DNA of 64,000 nucleotides from Candidatus Tumulicola sp. (GCA_036490475.1 DASXDT010000006.1:1302001-1366000), one strand, 5' to 3'. Shown: positions 1 to 8,120, numbered from the stretch's first letter. The notes: a model not told the origin generated them from the sequence alone. A program made the numbers and translations.

Positions 1-165
1 GGGCGCATCATCGATGCGGACGGCAACGTGCGCGATCGTCTGCTCGTGGCCGGCTCGTTTTTGCGCGGCGTGCTCTACGAAAGCGTGTCGGTGCCCGAAC
101 TGCGCGTCCAAGTGCGCGCGTTGGCCGACCGCGTCGCCGAATCGCTCGCTCGAACACCAGGCTAA
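1..165 (+). CDS. C-terminal fragment of an FAD/NAD(P)-binding oxidoreductase-like protein
   Basis: Frame 1 is open from the window edge to a TAA at 163-165, giving 54 residues that begin GRIIDADGNVRDRLLVAG. The pattern of a product called an authority on rank (LVAGSFLRGVLYESVSVPELRVQ) resembles the C-terminal end of FAD/NAD(P)-binding proteins of the NAD_binding_9 type, where a last strand GxLxRGxLxExxxxPEIRVQ closes the FAD fold. The N-terminal dinucleotide motif lies outside the window, so the assignment rests on this tail alone. The next gene on the same strand starts 28 bp downstream. Confidence 0.5.
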   Translation, partial: GRIIDADGNVRDRLLVAGSFLRGVLYESVSVPELRVQVRALADRVAESLARTPG

Positions 166-193
166 GCACGGAGCTCGTCGCGAATGTTGCCGG

Positions 194-1279
194 ATGGGTG
201 CGTTCCGACGATGGTTTCGAGCCGTTATGGCTTTTGCGCTGGCAGCGTCGGCCCAAGCGTGCAGCGGCGGTAGTGTTGCCGTGCCCGTTGCGGGAAGTGC
301 AGTGCCGGTTGGCGCCCAAGCGCCGGCAGCGGTGCACTCGGCCAACGCCCTAGGGCACGCGATCGTCGGATTTCTGGTAGACACGCCGCAACGCGCGGTG
401 TTGGCAGCGTCGCAAGGCATCGATGCGACGATCTTGTACGGTAATTCGCCGCCGCCGAATTCGGCGCTGGCAAAAGCGCTGCAAGCGCACGGGATCTCGG
501 AAATCGACGGCGAGATTTCGTCCGAGCTGCAGTATTGGGAATGCCATCGCACGCACACGGTTGCACCACCGCCCGGCGGCCGCAACGATTACTGCCATAA
601 CGATTATAAGCCGCAAATCGACTCCGAGCGCGTCGTGTTGCACGACGTTTCGATCGAGCTCGATAAGGACGCGACCCGGCCGTACGTGCGTGGATTCTGG
701 GTGCTCGACGATTGGCCGTATTGGGACTACGGCAGCGCACACGGCCTGCTGCAAAAGATTCACACGTTGATCGCAGCCAAGGCACCGCACGAACCGGCGA
801 TCTGCGGATTCGGAGCAGAATTGGCACGTCCGGGGCGGCTCAACTGGGAGCCCGGCTTGGCCAAAAACTATTCGAACGATGGCTGCGATATGGTCGGCTG
901 GTACATCTACGCGCCGTTTGGGCGGCGCAAACCGTCGAACGGCCAGGATCTCGACTGGTCGATGCAATCACTGTTGCCGGCGATGCGCGACAGTCTTGCC
1001 AAGCACGGATGGTCGCTCGACCGCGCGCCCCTCTTGGGCATCGGGCCGGCATGGTCGGGCCGCTACGGCGAGCGCTATTATCAACCGGGATTGAGCCGCA
1101 AGCAAATGCAGACGCAGGCGTCGGCGTTCTGCACGTTCGGCGCGACCTCGATCTCGTGGTGGGCATGGGATGACGGCGCGTACAAACCCAAAACGAAAAC
1201 GCCCGAAACATCAAAGACGATCGCCGCCGGAATCGCCGACGGTATTCAAGCCTGCAAAAACGTGTGGACCTCAGTATAG
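194..1279 (+). CDS. secreted protein of unknown function, possible TIM-barrel hydrolase fold
   Basis: 361 residues from the ATG at 194; the frame is open further upstream, but that part overlaps the preceding gene and has no secretory character. The N-terminus has basic residues followed by a hydrophobic stretch and Ala-Gln-Ala-Cys-Ser near residue 23, so it is exported and perhaps lipidated, although the lipobox is weak. The body is rich in Trp and Tyr (VRGFWVLDDWPYWDYG, ISWWAWDDGAY) and alternates strand-like and helical segments. This recalls extracellular glycoside-hydrolase-like TIM barrels, but I recognise no catalytic signature. No function is assigned. Confidence 0.55.
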   Translation: MGAFRRWFRAVMAFALAASAQACSGGSVAVPVAGSAVPVGAQAPAAVHSANALGHAIVGFLVDTPQRAVLAASQGIDATILYGNSPPPNSALAKALQAHGISEIDGEISSELQYWECHRTHTVAPPPGGRNDYCHNDYKPQIDSERVVLHDVSIELDKDATRPYVRGFWVLDDWPYWDYGSAHGLLQKIHTLIAAKAPHEPAICGFGAELARPGRLNWEPGLAKNYSNDGCDMVGWYIYAPFGRRKPSNGQDLDWSMQSLLPAMRDSLAKHGWSLDRAPLLGIGPAWSGRYGERYYQPGLSRKQMQTQASAFCTFGATSISWWAWDDGAYKPKTKTPETSKTIAAGIADGIQACKNVWTSV

Positions 1280-1307
1280 CTTTGGGTCGGGCGGTTCGTA
1301 AGCTGGG

Positions 1308-1313
1308 TATAAC
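1308..1313 (+). promoter_or_regulatory. -10 box of a probable leaderless promoter for the VOC gene
   Basis: TATAAC lies exactly 8 nt before the ATG at 1322, and there is no Shine-Dalgarno sequence in between. Transcription starting 6-8 nt downstream of this box would begin at or next to the start codon. The same geometry recurs elsewhere in the window. Confidence 0.45.
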
Positions 1314-1321
1314 GTCGCGGT

Positions 1322-1687
1322 ATGGTACGAGCGATATACGCGGGGGTCGTGGCCGGGGATCTGGAGCGAGAGCGCGCATGGTACGAAGCGGTGTTCGGCC
1401 GGCCGCCCGACGCCGCGCCGATGGATGGCGTATACGAATGGCATCTGGGTGACAATTTTTTGCAACTCGTCGCCCTTGCAAAGGTGCGCGAGATTCAGAA
1501 ATTGCCATCCTGGGGCGCGACCGGCGTATCGTCGCTAACGCTTACGGTCGACGACGCCGATGCGATGCTCCGCGCTGCGCTCGACGCAGGTGGGTCGCGC
1601 GTTTCGGGCTTTGGCAACGACGCCTTTCGGACGATAACGGTCGCCGATCCTGAGGGTAACCTGGTTACGTTTTTGCAGCGATTGTAA
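1322..1687 (+). CDS. VOC (glyoxalase/bleomycin-resistance fold) family protein
   Basis: 121 residues, the usual size of a single two-module VOC domain. The N-terminal half has the conserved opening strand and helix (GVVAGDLERERAWYEAVFG). The C-terminal half ends with the family signature of a strand and turn before a metal-ligand position (ITVADPEGNLVTFLQRL). VOC proteins bind a divalent metal and act on small molecules as glyoxalases, dioxygenases or resistance proteins; the substrate cannot be read from the sequence. A -10-like TATAAC sits 8 nt upstream of the ATG with no ribosome-binding site, suggesting a leaderless mRNA. It appears to be a single-gene unit. Confidence 0.8.
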   Translation: MVRAIYAGVVAGDLERERAWYEAVFGRPPDAAPMDGVYEWHLGDNFLQLVALAKVREIQKLPSWGATGVSSLTLTVDDADAMLRAALDAGGSRVSGFGNDAFRTITVADPEGNLVTFLQRL

Positions 1688-1710
1688 ACGCGCTCGCAGA
1701 AGTCGGCCGC

Positions 1711-2037
1711 GTGCTGGATCTACGTCTTTTACGGATTCCCGTCTTGACCGGCGCGCTTGCGTGCGCGGTCGTGTCCTGCCAATCGGGAGGCATGCGTCTC
1801 GACGGCACAAGCTGGGCGGCGCACCATCGCGGTTCGATCGAAACGATCGCTTTTCACAACGGCATCGCGGATATCGCTTGGGACATGACCTGAATGTCGG
1901 TGCCGTATCGTTCACACGGCCCAAACGCGATCGAAGTGAACGACGAAGGCGTCCATTGGGTTTTAACGATGAATCCGAACGGCCAGTTGGATGCGGTGGA
2001 CCCATCGGGCGCGCCAATGCACTTCGTCAAACAATAG
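1711..2037 (+). pseudogene. small lipoprotein interrupted by an in-frame TGA
   Basis: A GTG at 1711 opens a frame with a lipoprotein signal peptide (hydrophobic LTGALACAVVSC, lipobox VVSC) and continues to a TGA at 1891-1893. The same frame resumes immediately with ATG at 1894 and runs to TAG at 2035-2037, adding a coherent sequence (AIEVNDEGVHWVLTMNPNGQ). Both halves read like one small secreted beta-rich domain of about 108 residues. TGA ends many other genes in this window, so it is not a sense codon in this organism. The simplest explanations are a nonsense mutation or a sequence error; translational restart at the adjacent ATG is possible but would give an unexported C-terminal half. Confidence 0.55.
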
Positions 2038-2130
2038 TTTCTCGGCGGATGGGCCGGGCTCGTCTGGAAGGCGCGATCGCGCCTCACGCGTAAGGCTCGC
2101 ACTTACCCTTCGCGCGAGGTATCGGCCACC

Positions 2131-2901
2131 GTGAAGTTCGGCATTTACGTTTACGGCTTAGCGGCCATTGCGACCGGAATCGTCGACTTGGTGTGGGGCG
2201 CATTCGACCCCGCCGAGCAGCCGATTCAGGCATTCGGAGATCACGTTCCCGGAGCGCACATTTTCGCGTTGCTCGTGGGTTTGGCGTTGATCGCCGGCGG
2301 CATTTGCGTCCTTAGCCGGCGAGCCGCGCGAATCGGAGCCCCGATTCTGGCCGCCGCGTACGCGCTCTTTGCGATATTCTATCTGCCGAGATTTATTACG
2401 GCCCCGTATTATCTGGGCCAGCACGCAAGCGTCTATGTCAGCGTGCTGGTCGGCGTTTGCCAGCAGCTGATCGTAATCTGCGCGGCGGCGTTGATCTACG
2501 CAGCAAGCATTAGCGGCACATCGCGCAGCGGTGGGTTGCCCAAGGCGATTCGATGGGTATTCGGTTTGAGCGTCATCGTGTTCGGTTGCAACCATCTGTT
2601 GTCGATGCGCGCCAGCGCGCCGTTCGTACCGGCATGGATGCCGTTGGGTCCGTCGTTCTGGGTTGCGTTTACCGGCATCGCCTTCGTTGCGGCCGGCGTG
2701 GCGATCATCATCCGAATCGCCGACGTCCTCGCAGCGCGACTGCTCGCGTTGATGTTGCTGGTGTTTAGCAGCACGACACTCGCTTCGTTCCTGATCGCAG
2801 CGCCGAAGATGGAAGGCAATTGGGGCGCCAACACCTACAACATCATCGCCGCCGCTTCGGCGTGGATCTTGGCGGACTGGCTCGCGGACCGTCCTTGGTA
2901 A
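2131..2901 (+). CDS. polytopic membrane protein, DoxX-like
   Basis: 256 residues starting at a GTG, with a GAGG-type ribosome-binding site about 12 nt upstream. It has seven or eight hydrophobic segments, the first with the Gly-rich YGLAAIATGIVDLVWG motif, then paired helices LLVGLALIAGGICVLSRR and the later IAFVAAGVAIIIRIADV. The repeated pattern of a short helix pair followed by Arg-Arg resembles DoxX/DoxD-type small membrane proteins in two tandem copies. Its role is unknown. Its stop codon overlaps the putative TTG start of the DpnI-like gene, so the two may be co-transcribed and translationally coupled. Confidence 0.6.
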   Translation: MKFGIYVYGLAAIATGIVDLVWGAFDPAEQPIQAFGDHVPGAHIFALLVGLALIAGGICVLSRRAARIGAPILAAAYALFAIFYLPRFITAPYYLGQHASVYVSVLVGVCQQLIVICAAALIYAASISGTSRSGGLPKAIRWVFGLSVIVFGCNHLLSMRASAPFVPAWMPLGPSFWVAFTGIAFVAAGVAIIIRIADVLAARLLALMLLVFSSTTLASFLIAAPKMEGNWGANTYNIIAAASAWILADWLADRPW

Positions 2902-3674
2902 AAGCGCCGACCTGGAAAGATGCTATTCAGCACATCGTGCTCGGACTTCGTCGCGAGTTTTCTCTCGACGATGTCTTGAAGCATCGCGACGCTCTACAGA
3001 AGATGTTTCCCAACAACCGGTTTGTGGATGCGAAGATTCGGCAGAGCCTGCAAGTGTTGCGAGATCAAGGTTTGCTGCAGTTTGTCTCGCCGGGCCGCTA
3101 TCGGCGGAACGACATCGCGCCGGTCTTCAGCCCGATCATCGACATGTCGGTGGCGGCGGAGTTCTTCAGCCAATCGCAAGTCGCGCGGGTGGCGCTCGAA
3201 ACGTGGGCGTCGTTCAATTTGTACTGCGTCAATTGCGAAAGCGACGCGCTCGATCAACTGCGCGACAACACGCCGGTCGCAGACTTTCAATGCTTCGTCT
3301 GCGACAAGACGTACCAGCTCAAGGGCAAGAACGGGCGATTTGGCGAGATGCTCCCTGGTGCTGCGTATGGACCGACGATAGCGGCGGTGCGCGAAGGCCG
3401 AATGCCGGAGTATATCTTGGTGGAGTACGACACGCGCTTCAGGACCGTTGTGTTCGTGGATGCCGTTCCCGGCAAATCGATCACCGAAGACCGCGTGATC
3501 CCCCGCAAACCGCTTTCGGAAAACGCGCGCCGTGCAGGCTGGATCGGTTGCAACATTCGCATCGACGGGCTGCCGTCGGTGCGTCAAGTCGCGCCGGCGG
3601 GTGTCGATCGTGTGTTAGTGCGAACCGAATGGAAAATGCTTGAGGTAGTTAGTGATGAGCGCACGCTTCATTAG
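2895..3674 (+). CDS. DpnI-like methyl-directed endonuclease with permuted domain order
   Basis: About 259 residues from the TTG at 2895, which overlaps the upstream stop; DpnI itself has 254. The catalytic part matches the DpnI/Dam-replacing family: paired Cys-x2-Cys motifs (residues 111/114 and 133/136), the metal-site strand TPVADF with Asp130, a QLK motif (141-143), and the diagnostic NARRAGWIGCNI. In DpnI a winged-helix domain follows the catalytic domain. Here the equivalent of that domain (residues 1-73, with DAKIRQSLQVLRDQGLLQF and GRYRR) comes first. In the family the enzyme cuts N6-methyladenine GATC sites, and both domains read the methylated site. Gln141 sits where DpnI has a metal-binding Glu. 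No methyltransferase gene is nearby, as expected for a methyl-dependent enzyme. The family call is strong; activity is inferred. Confidence 0.85.
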   Translation: MVKAPTWKDAIQHIVLGLRREFSLDDVLKHRDALQKMFPNNRFVDAKIRQSLQVLRDQGLLQFVSPGRYRRNDIAPVFSPIIDMSVAAEFFSQSQVARVALETWASFNLYCVNCESDALDQLRDNTPVADFQCFVCDKTYQLKGKNGRFGEMLPGAAYGPTIAAVREGRMPEYILVEYDTRFRTVVFVDAVPGKSITEDRVIPRKPLSENARRAGWIGCNIRIDGLPSVRQVAPAGVDRVLVRTEWKMLEVVSDERTLH

Positions 3675-4533
3675 TGTCGCTTTCCTAGCGCTGGTGGTTG
3701 GTGCTGCAGCGTGCAGCGCATCGCATCCAACCGCAAGCGCGCAGCGGCCAAATCCGTGGGAGACGATCGAGGGATTAAACCCGAATCCGTCTCCATCGCT
3801 GTGGCCCAGCTATAAGGCGTTGGACTATCGAAGGGCTCAGCCGCGGTTGAGTGCGAACGAGGCGGGTCATATTCGCCGGATTCTTGCTCGCGTAAAGCCG
3901 TGCCAACGGAATATCGTGTATTACGCCTATCCGTCCAACGGCGATGCGAACGAACCGATCGTTGTATTTTTTAAGGGCGCCAGCAATGAGTGGCCGCACG
4001 TTTTGGCCGGTGGTAACGAATACTTCAAGCCCGAAGATGGCGACGTCTTCCCGGGAGCGAGCGGCGGCGATTATGATCTCAGTCTGGCGGCGGATATCCG
4101 TAACGAACCCTGCGAAGCGGAATTGAAGGCAACTCCCAAGCCGCCGCCGACTCGATCTCCGATTCCGTCGCTGTGGCGGAGTTATCGCGCTCTCGACTAT
4201 GCGGTGGCGCGCCCACCGCTATCGGCAGCTGAGGCAAACCAGGTAGTGAGTATCCTCAAGCGCGTTCGGGAATGCCAACGTCCATACGTGCGATATGCCT
4301 TTGCGAACGATGCCAACGAGTCTCGTCGCTTCGTTATGTTCTTTCAGTCACCGCACGACGATTGGCCGCACGTTCTGGAACAGAAAAATCTGTACTACAA
4401 GAAAGATGTGGGCACCACGTTTGCGCTGCATCCCGCCGGCTGGACCGATTTCAGCCTCTCGGCCGACGCACGCAGTCATCCCTGTCCCGGCGAAGAGGGT
4501 CCGGTTGGGGCGACGGTGTTGGGTCCGAACTAA
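3655..4533 (+). CDS. lipoprotein with a duplicated domain of unknown function
   Basis: 292 residues from the ATG at 3655, preceded by GAGG with 9 nt spacing; the start overlaps the end of the DpnI-like gene. A signal peptide ends in GAAACSAS, with a lipobox-like Cys. Two tandem copies of a domain of about 105 residues follow. Each copy begins PSLW-x-SY-(K/R)-ALDY, contains an LSA-(N/A)-EA helix, a Cys-Gln-Arg turn and a DWPHVL / EWPHVL strand, and ends with SL-(A/S)-AD and a Cys. The paired Cys in each copy probably form disulfides in the periplasm. I do not recognise the domain; the duplication itself is clear. Confidence 0.6.
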   Translation: MSARFISVAFLALVVGAAACSASHPTASAQRPNPWETIEGLNPNPSPSLWPSYKALDYRRAQPRLSANEAGHIRRILARVKPCQRNIVYYAYPSNGDANEPIVVFFKGASNEWPHVLAGGNEYFKPEDGDVFPGASGGDYDLSLAADIRNEPCEAELKATPKPPPTRSPIPSLWRSYRALDYAVARPPLSAAEANQVVSILKRVRECQRPYVRYAFANDANESRRFVMFFQSPHDDWPHVLEQKNLYYKKDVGTTFALHPAGWTDFSLSADARSHPCPGEEGPVGATVLGPN

Positions 4534-4558
4534 GACATATATGGTGATAGGAGAAACG

Positions 4559-5080
4559 ATGGCTATGGTTACTACGATTGGACGCGTGATTGCGGCGTCG
4601 GCGGCGCTACTCTTTGCGACCGTTGCGGCGGGGCCGATCGATCAACTCGACCGGTTCGCCGGGACGTGGCAGACGCAAGGAACGTTCGTCGAAACGCCCT
4701 ATAGCACGGCCGGCACCGCATCGGGAACGGCGACCTGCGCGTGGTCGACCGATCGTCAATACATGATCTGTCAACAGAACAACGTGCTCGCCGGCAAGCA
4801 AGACGACGACGTTGCGATCTATTCGTACGACGACGCCGCGCAGGCGTACAAATTCTACAGCGTGCGGCCGAGTCGATCGACGACGGCAACGATCACGATC
4901 GACAAGAACACGGTCACCTATCCGTTCTCGTTTACCAACAACGGCGAAACGGTATCGATTCGCACGCTCAACTCATTCACGAGCCCCGATTTCTACAACT
5001 GGCGCAGCGAGTTTTCGACCGATCTGGGAAAAACGTGGACGTTGATGGCGTCGGGGACGTCGCAGCGAACCAGTCACTAA
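4559..5080 (+). CDS. secreted DUF1579-like protein
   Basis: 173 residues. The ATG at 4559 has a good GGAG box about 6 nt upstream and starts a clean signal peptide (MAMVTTIGRVIAASAALLF) cleaved near VAAG. The mature part starts LDRFAGTWQTQGTF and continues with a lipocalin-like series of strands, CAWSTDRQYMICQQN and TWTLMASGTSQ. This is the pattern of DUF1579-type small beta-barrel proteins that begin with a GxW motif. Ligand and role are unknown. A protein of similar type is encoded at 50601. It lies 25 bp after the duplicated-domain lipoprotein gene and may share its transcript. Confidence 0.55.
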   Translation: MAMVTTIGRVIAASAALLFATVAAGPIDQLDRFAGTWQTQGTFVETPYSTAGTASGTATCAWSTDRQYMICQQNNVLAGKQDDDVAIYSYDDAAQAYKFYSVRPSRSTTATITIDKNTVTYPFSFTNNGETVSIRTLNSFTSPDFYNWRSEFSTDLGKTWTLMASGTSQRTSH

Positions 5081-5084
5081 CCGG

Positions 5085-5369
5085 CTAAATCGGAACGGCG
5101 TTCTCCGCGATACGGTTCTTGGCGAGCGGCCGTACGCCGCCGAGTGCCAGTCGTTTGAAATGCTCGGTTTGGGTGTGCGCGGCCAGCGCGGCTTCATCGG
5201 TGTAGACTTCCCACAAAACGAATCGTTCGGGGTGCTCTTTACTGCGCGCAATATCGAACTGGATGACGCCCGGCTCCTTGCGCGATGCCTCGCGAAGCTC
5301 CCGAAAGATCTCTTCGATGCGGTCGCCGTCTTCGGGCGCGAATTCGTAATGGATCGATTGAATCAGCAT
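5085..5369 (-). CDS. antibiotic biosynthesis monooxygenase-type (ABM) protein
   Basis: 94 residues with the ferredoxin-like ABM fold signature: PGVIQFDIARSKEHPERFVLWEVYTDEAALAAH split over strands 2 and 3, then a helix TEHFKRL. Family members (YgiN, ActVA-Orf6) are cofactor-free monooxygenases or quinol oxidases acting on small aromatic substrates, usually as dimers. The ATG is 1 bp after the stop codon of the WYL regulator gene on the same strand, so the two are almost certainly one operon and the regulator may act on it. The substrate is unknown. Confidence 0.8.
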   Translation of the reverse strand: MLIQSIHYEFAPEDGDRIEEIFRELREASRKEPGVIQFDIARSKEHPERFVLWEVYTDEAALAAHTQTEHFKRLALGGVRPLAKNRIAENAVPI

Positions 5370-5370
5370 G

Positions 5371-6327
5371 TCAGCGATAGCGTTGCTTCAGCCGCTCGAC
5401 CAGCCCTTTCGCCTTCGCGACCGCCGAGGCGGGCGCGGCGATCCACGCATCTCCGCCATAACTCAACGCCCAGCGCACCACCTCATCGACGTCGTCAACT
5501 TCCAGCGAAATCGTCACGGTGCCGTCGGAGTTGTGACGCACTTTCTGCCCGATCTGCCATTGGCGCGATGCGGCGGCGTCGCCGACGGCCTTCGAAAACG
5601 TCACGTCGACCGTCTGCAGCGGTCCGTCGCCTTTGAAAAACCCGATCGCGTCGGTCGAGACATAGCGCGCCGGCGGTTTGGTGCGCGTGAACGTTCCCGC
5701 GCGTTTCACCGGGCCAACGATTAGGTCCATGGCGAAGTTGCGCCAGCCGTTGCGACCGAGTTTGACGTCGCGACCTACTAAATAGTAGCGGCCCGAGCGC
5801 ACCAACGCGATGGCCGGTTCGACCGTTCGCCTTTCGCCCTTGTAGGTGAACTCGACGCGCGCGTTGTTACTCCACGCTTTCTCGAGTTCTTCGAAGACGG
5901 TCGTAACGGTGGCTTGCGCGACCAACTTTGGAAGCACGAACTGGATAAACGACTCGTGTGCGTCGCCGCCCTCGAGGCCTTTGGCGATATCGCCCACTGG
6001 GCCGCCGAACGCCTTGAACAGTTCCGACATCAACGCTCGCAAGCGTTTCTCGCCGGCGACTAAGTTGGCCGGACGCGCATCGAACTTCGACAGCGAAAAC
6101 GAATCGCCGTGCGCGCGGTCGCTAATGGTGAAGCCGGTGCTCGTGCCGATCTTGCGCAGCTCTTGCAGGTCGCGCAGCACCGTACGTTCCGATGCGCCGT
6201 ACAACGTTTCGCACGCGCGCAACGAAATCGTCCGATTGCGAACCAGATCGAGCAAAATGCCGATCTTGCGCACCGTCGCGGGCGCGGGAAGACCGGATTT
6301 CCGGGGCTTTCCTATGCGGCCCGCCAT
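5371..6327 (-). CDS. WYL-domain transcriptional regulator
   Basis: 318 residues from the ATG at 6327; the frame is open further upstream, but that part is Arg-rich and not domain-like. An N-terminal winged-helix segment (RKIGILLDLVRNRTISLR and GASERTVLRDLQELRKIG) is followed by a central helical region. The WYL domain spans roughly residues 150-240 (RVEFTYKGERRTVEPAIA, SGRYYLVGRD), and a WCX-like C-terminal domain follows. WYL regulators sense ligands, often nucleic acids or nucleotides, and control stress and defence genes. It sits directly upstream of the ABM-type monooxygenase in one operon, which is the likeliest target. A CACAAT box lies 6 nt before the start. Confidence 0.85.
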   Translation of the reverse strand: MAGRIGKPRKSGLPAPATVRKIGILLDLVRNRTISLRACETLYGASERTVLRDLQELRKIGTSTGFTISDRAHGDSFSLSKFDARPANLVAGEKRLRALMSELFKAFGGPVGDIAKGLEGGDAHESFIQFVLPKLVAQATVTTVFEELEKAWSNNARVEFTYKGERRTVEPAIALVRSGRYYLVGRDVKLGRNGWRNFAMDLIVGPVKRAGTFTRTKPPARYVSTDAIGFFKGDGPLQTVDVTFSKAVGDAAASRQWQIGQKVRHNSDGTVTISLEVDDVDEVVRWALSYGGDAWIAAPASAVAKAKGLVERLKQRYR

Positions 6328-6371
6328 GCTGCGATTGTGCGACGCATTGGCGCGACCGCCTGCCGTCTCTC

Positions 6372-8120
6372 TTAGGGATTCGAGCGCGACGTGGGCTCGC
6401 CGGCGACCGATTTTGCCCCGGCGATGCGCGCGCCGTACGGCGTGCCGAGTCCTAGCACCGGGTCCCACAACGTGGTCGTCGTGTGGTAACCGTTGAAGCC
6501 TTTGAGTCCCTTGCGGAAAAAGTAGTTCGGTCGTTTGGCTGCCGCCTTATACAGCTCTGCGTTCACCGCACCGAGTTTGCCCTTTACGAGCTCGGCGGTG
6601 AGGGCCAGCAGGCCCACGAAATCGGGTGATGCCGCGGACGTGCCGATCGATTGCGTCCATTGGCCTTCCACATATTCCATATCGCTGCTATCGTCGATGT
6701 TGCACTTCTGGGCTTGGCAGCTCTGTCCGCCGGAACTAAAGCCTTCGCCGCCCATGTGCACCGACACGTCGGGAGTTCCGCGTCCCTTTTCGGGAACAGC
6801 TCCGTTTTGATACGAGGGACGCGCGTAGATCTCGCTGTAACCGCCGCCCGATCCCCAGTAGTCGCCGCCGCCATCCGGCTTAACGTCGGCGTACGCATCC
6901 TCGTGGGCGTACTTCGAATTCGGATCGTTCTTGGCGTACGACGTCGTGAGATTGGTGCCGCCGACGCCGAGGACGTACGGGCTCACCGACGGCCATACCA
7001 CGCCTTTTTGATTGTTGGAACCGCATTGATATTCGGCGTGGTCGCCACTGGCCGCCACCCAGGTAATGCCTTCGGATACGCCTTGTTTGAAGACCGCATC
7101 GAACTTCTTGAGCTCCTGGAGACCGTTACCACTCTTGAACGCCAGCTCGCAGCCGCCAAACGACGAGTTGACCACCACGATATTCTTGTCTTTCACGATC
7201 GCCGAATAGGCATCGTAGATGTCCGAATCGTTGAGGCTGGGGGTATTGAAAACGTCAATGTTCGCGCGCGGGGCCATGCCTCCGGATTGCTCGGCGTCGA
7301 GCGTGGCTTCGCCCGTTCCGTCGCCGCCATATTTGCCGCCGCCATCGATCTTCACGTTGTCGATCGTAGGCGCCACGTTCGAACCTTCGGCGCTAAAGTA
7401 GTCGTCGATATCCGACTGGCTGACCGGCGAATCGATCACGATGCCAATGGTGACCCCGTCTCCGGTCGCATCCAAGTAACTCGGATACGCATACGCCTGC
7501 TTCAGATCGACCGCATAATACGGACCGTACTTGCCGTAAATGTTTTGCGGTCGAGCGCCGTCGGGCAGCGGAGCAATTTTCGAGAAAACGTGCATCGGTG
7601 GAATGCCGTTGAGGCCAATGACCGACGCGCCGCTGCTGACGAGCAATGGCGAAAGCGCCAGCGGCGTCTGGGGAGTCAGCACCGTCGTTGCGCCATAGCC
7701 TACGGCTTGCAACGACGTGTGGAAATACCGCTCGGCTTGGATTTGCGTGCCCGATGCCGCGACGGCCTGATCGGTGATCGACACCTGAAACCCCGCCCGT
7801 GTCAACTCCCGCGATACTGCCTCAAGTGCGCGCGCCTTTGGCGCGAATTGGCGCAAGAACTCCTCGTGCGAAATGAACTTGCGATAGGTCGCCGAGGACG
7901 GATCCTGCAGCCCTTCCAGCAACTGCGTCAGCTTGGCCTCATGGCGCAACGGTAGCGCGACGGAAAAGCGAATGCTGCCGGCGCGCTCGGCGGCCTGTGA
8001 CGGAAACTGGAAGTTTGTGCCTGCCACGCCGCCGGCGCTCGGCGGTAAGGCCGAATTGCGCGAGCATGCGCTGAAAAGCACGGCGGCAATTGCCGCGGCG
8101 CACCTGGTTCGAGAAGTCAT
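6372..8120 (-). CDS. sedolisin (S53) family protease, pro-kumamolisin type, lipoprotein signal
   Basis: 582 residues from the ATG at 8120, preceded by AAGGAG. The signal peptide ends LFSAC, so the protein is probably a lipoprotein. Residues about 50-190 form the pro-kumamolisin activation domain (FSVALPLRHEAKLTQLLEGL). The catalytic domain carries the Glu-x3-Asp pair in GEATLDAEQ, the oxyanion Asp in AASGDHAEYQC, and the nucleophile Ser in GTSAASPDFVG. The Ca-binding tail WDPVLGLGTPYGARI is present. All the residues required for an acid-active serine-carboxyl peptidase are therefore visible. Family members are secreted, self-processing and active at low pH. It is divergent from the helicase-nuclease operon, across a 156-bp region. 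Confidence 0.9.
   Translation of the reverse strand: MTSRTRCAAAIAAVLFSACSRNSALPPSAGGVAGTNFQFPSQAAERAGSIRFSVALPLRHEAKLTQLLEGLQDPSSATYRKFISHEEFLRQFAPKARALEAVSRELTRAGFQVSITDQAVAASGTQIQAERYFHTSLQAVGYGATTVLTPQTPLALSPLLVSSGASVIGLNGIPPMHVFSKIAPLPDGARPQNIYGKYGPYYAVDLKQAYAYPSYLDATGDGVTIGIVIDSPVSQSDIDDYFSAEGSNVAPTIDNVKIDGGGKYGGDGTGEATLDAEQSGGMAPRANIDVFNTPSLNDSDIYDAYSAIVKDKNIVVVNSSFGGCELAFKSGNGLQELKKFDAVFKQGVSEGITWVAASGDHAEYQCGSNNQKGVVWPSVSPYVLGVGGTNLTTSYAKNDPNSKYAHEDAYADVKPDGGGDYWGSGGGYSEIYARPSYQNGAVPEKGRGTPDVSVHMGGEGFSSGGQSCQAQKCNIDDSSDMEYVEGQWTQSIGTSAASPDFVGLLALTAELVKGKLGAVNAELYKAAAKRPNYFFRKGLKGFNGYHTTTTLWDPVLGLGTPYGARIAGAKSVAGEPTSRSNP

Noticed and set aside
1711-2037. TGA as a sense codon in this organism
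   Set aside because: TGA is the natural stop of many genes here, for example at 11196-11198 and 34238-34240, at sensible protein ends.
2131-5080. A multi-gene defence island around the DpnI-like gene
   Set aside because: Neighbours are a membrane protein and small secreted proteins without defence domains. Only the nuclease itself is supported.
6651-7955. 434-codon open frame opposite the sedolisin gene
   Set aside because: Its sequence is low-complexity (runs of Arg, Val, Asp), with no start signal, and the opposite strand has all the protease motifs.
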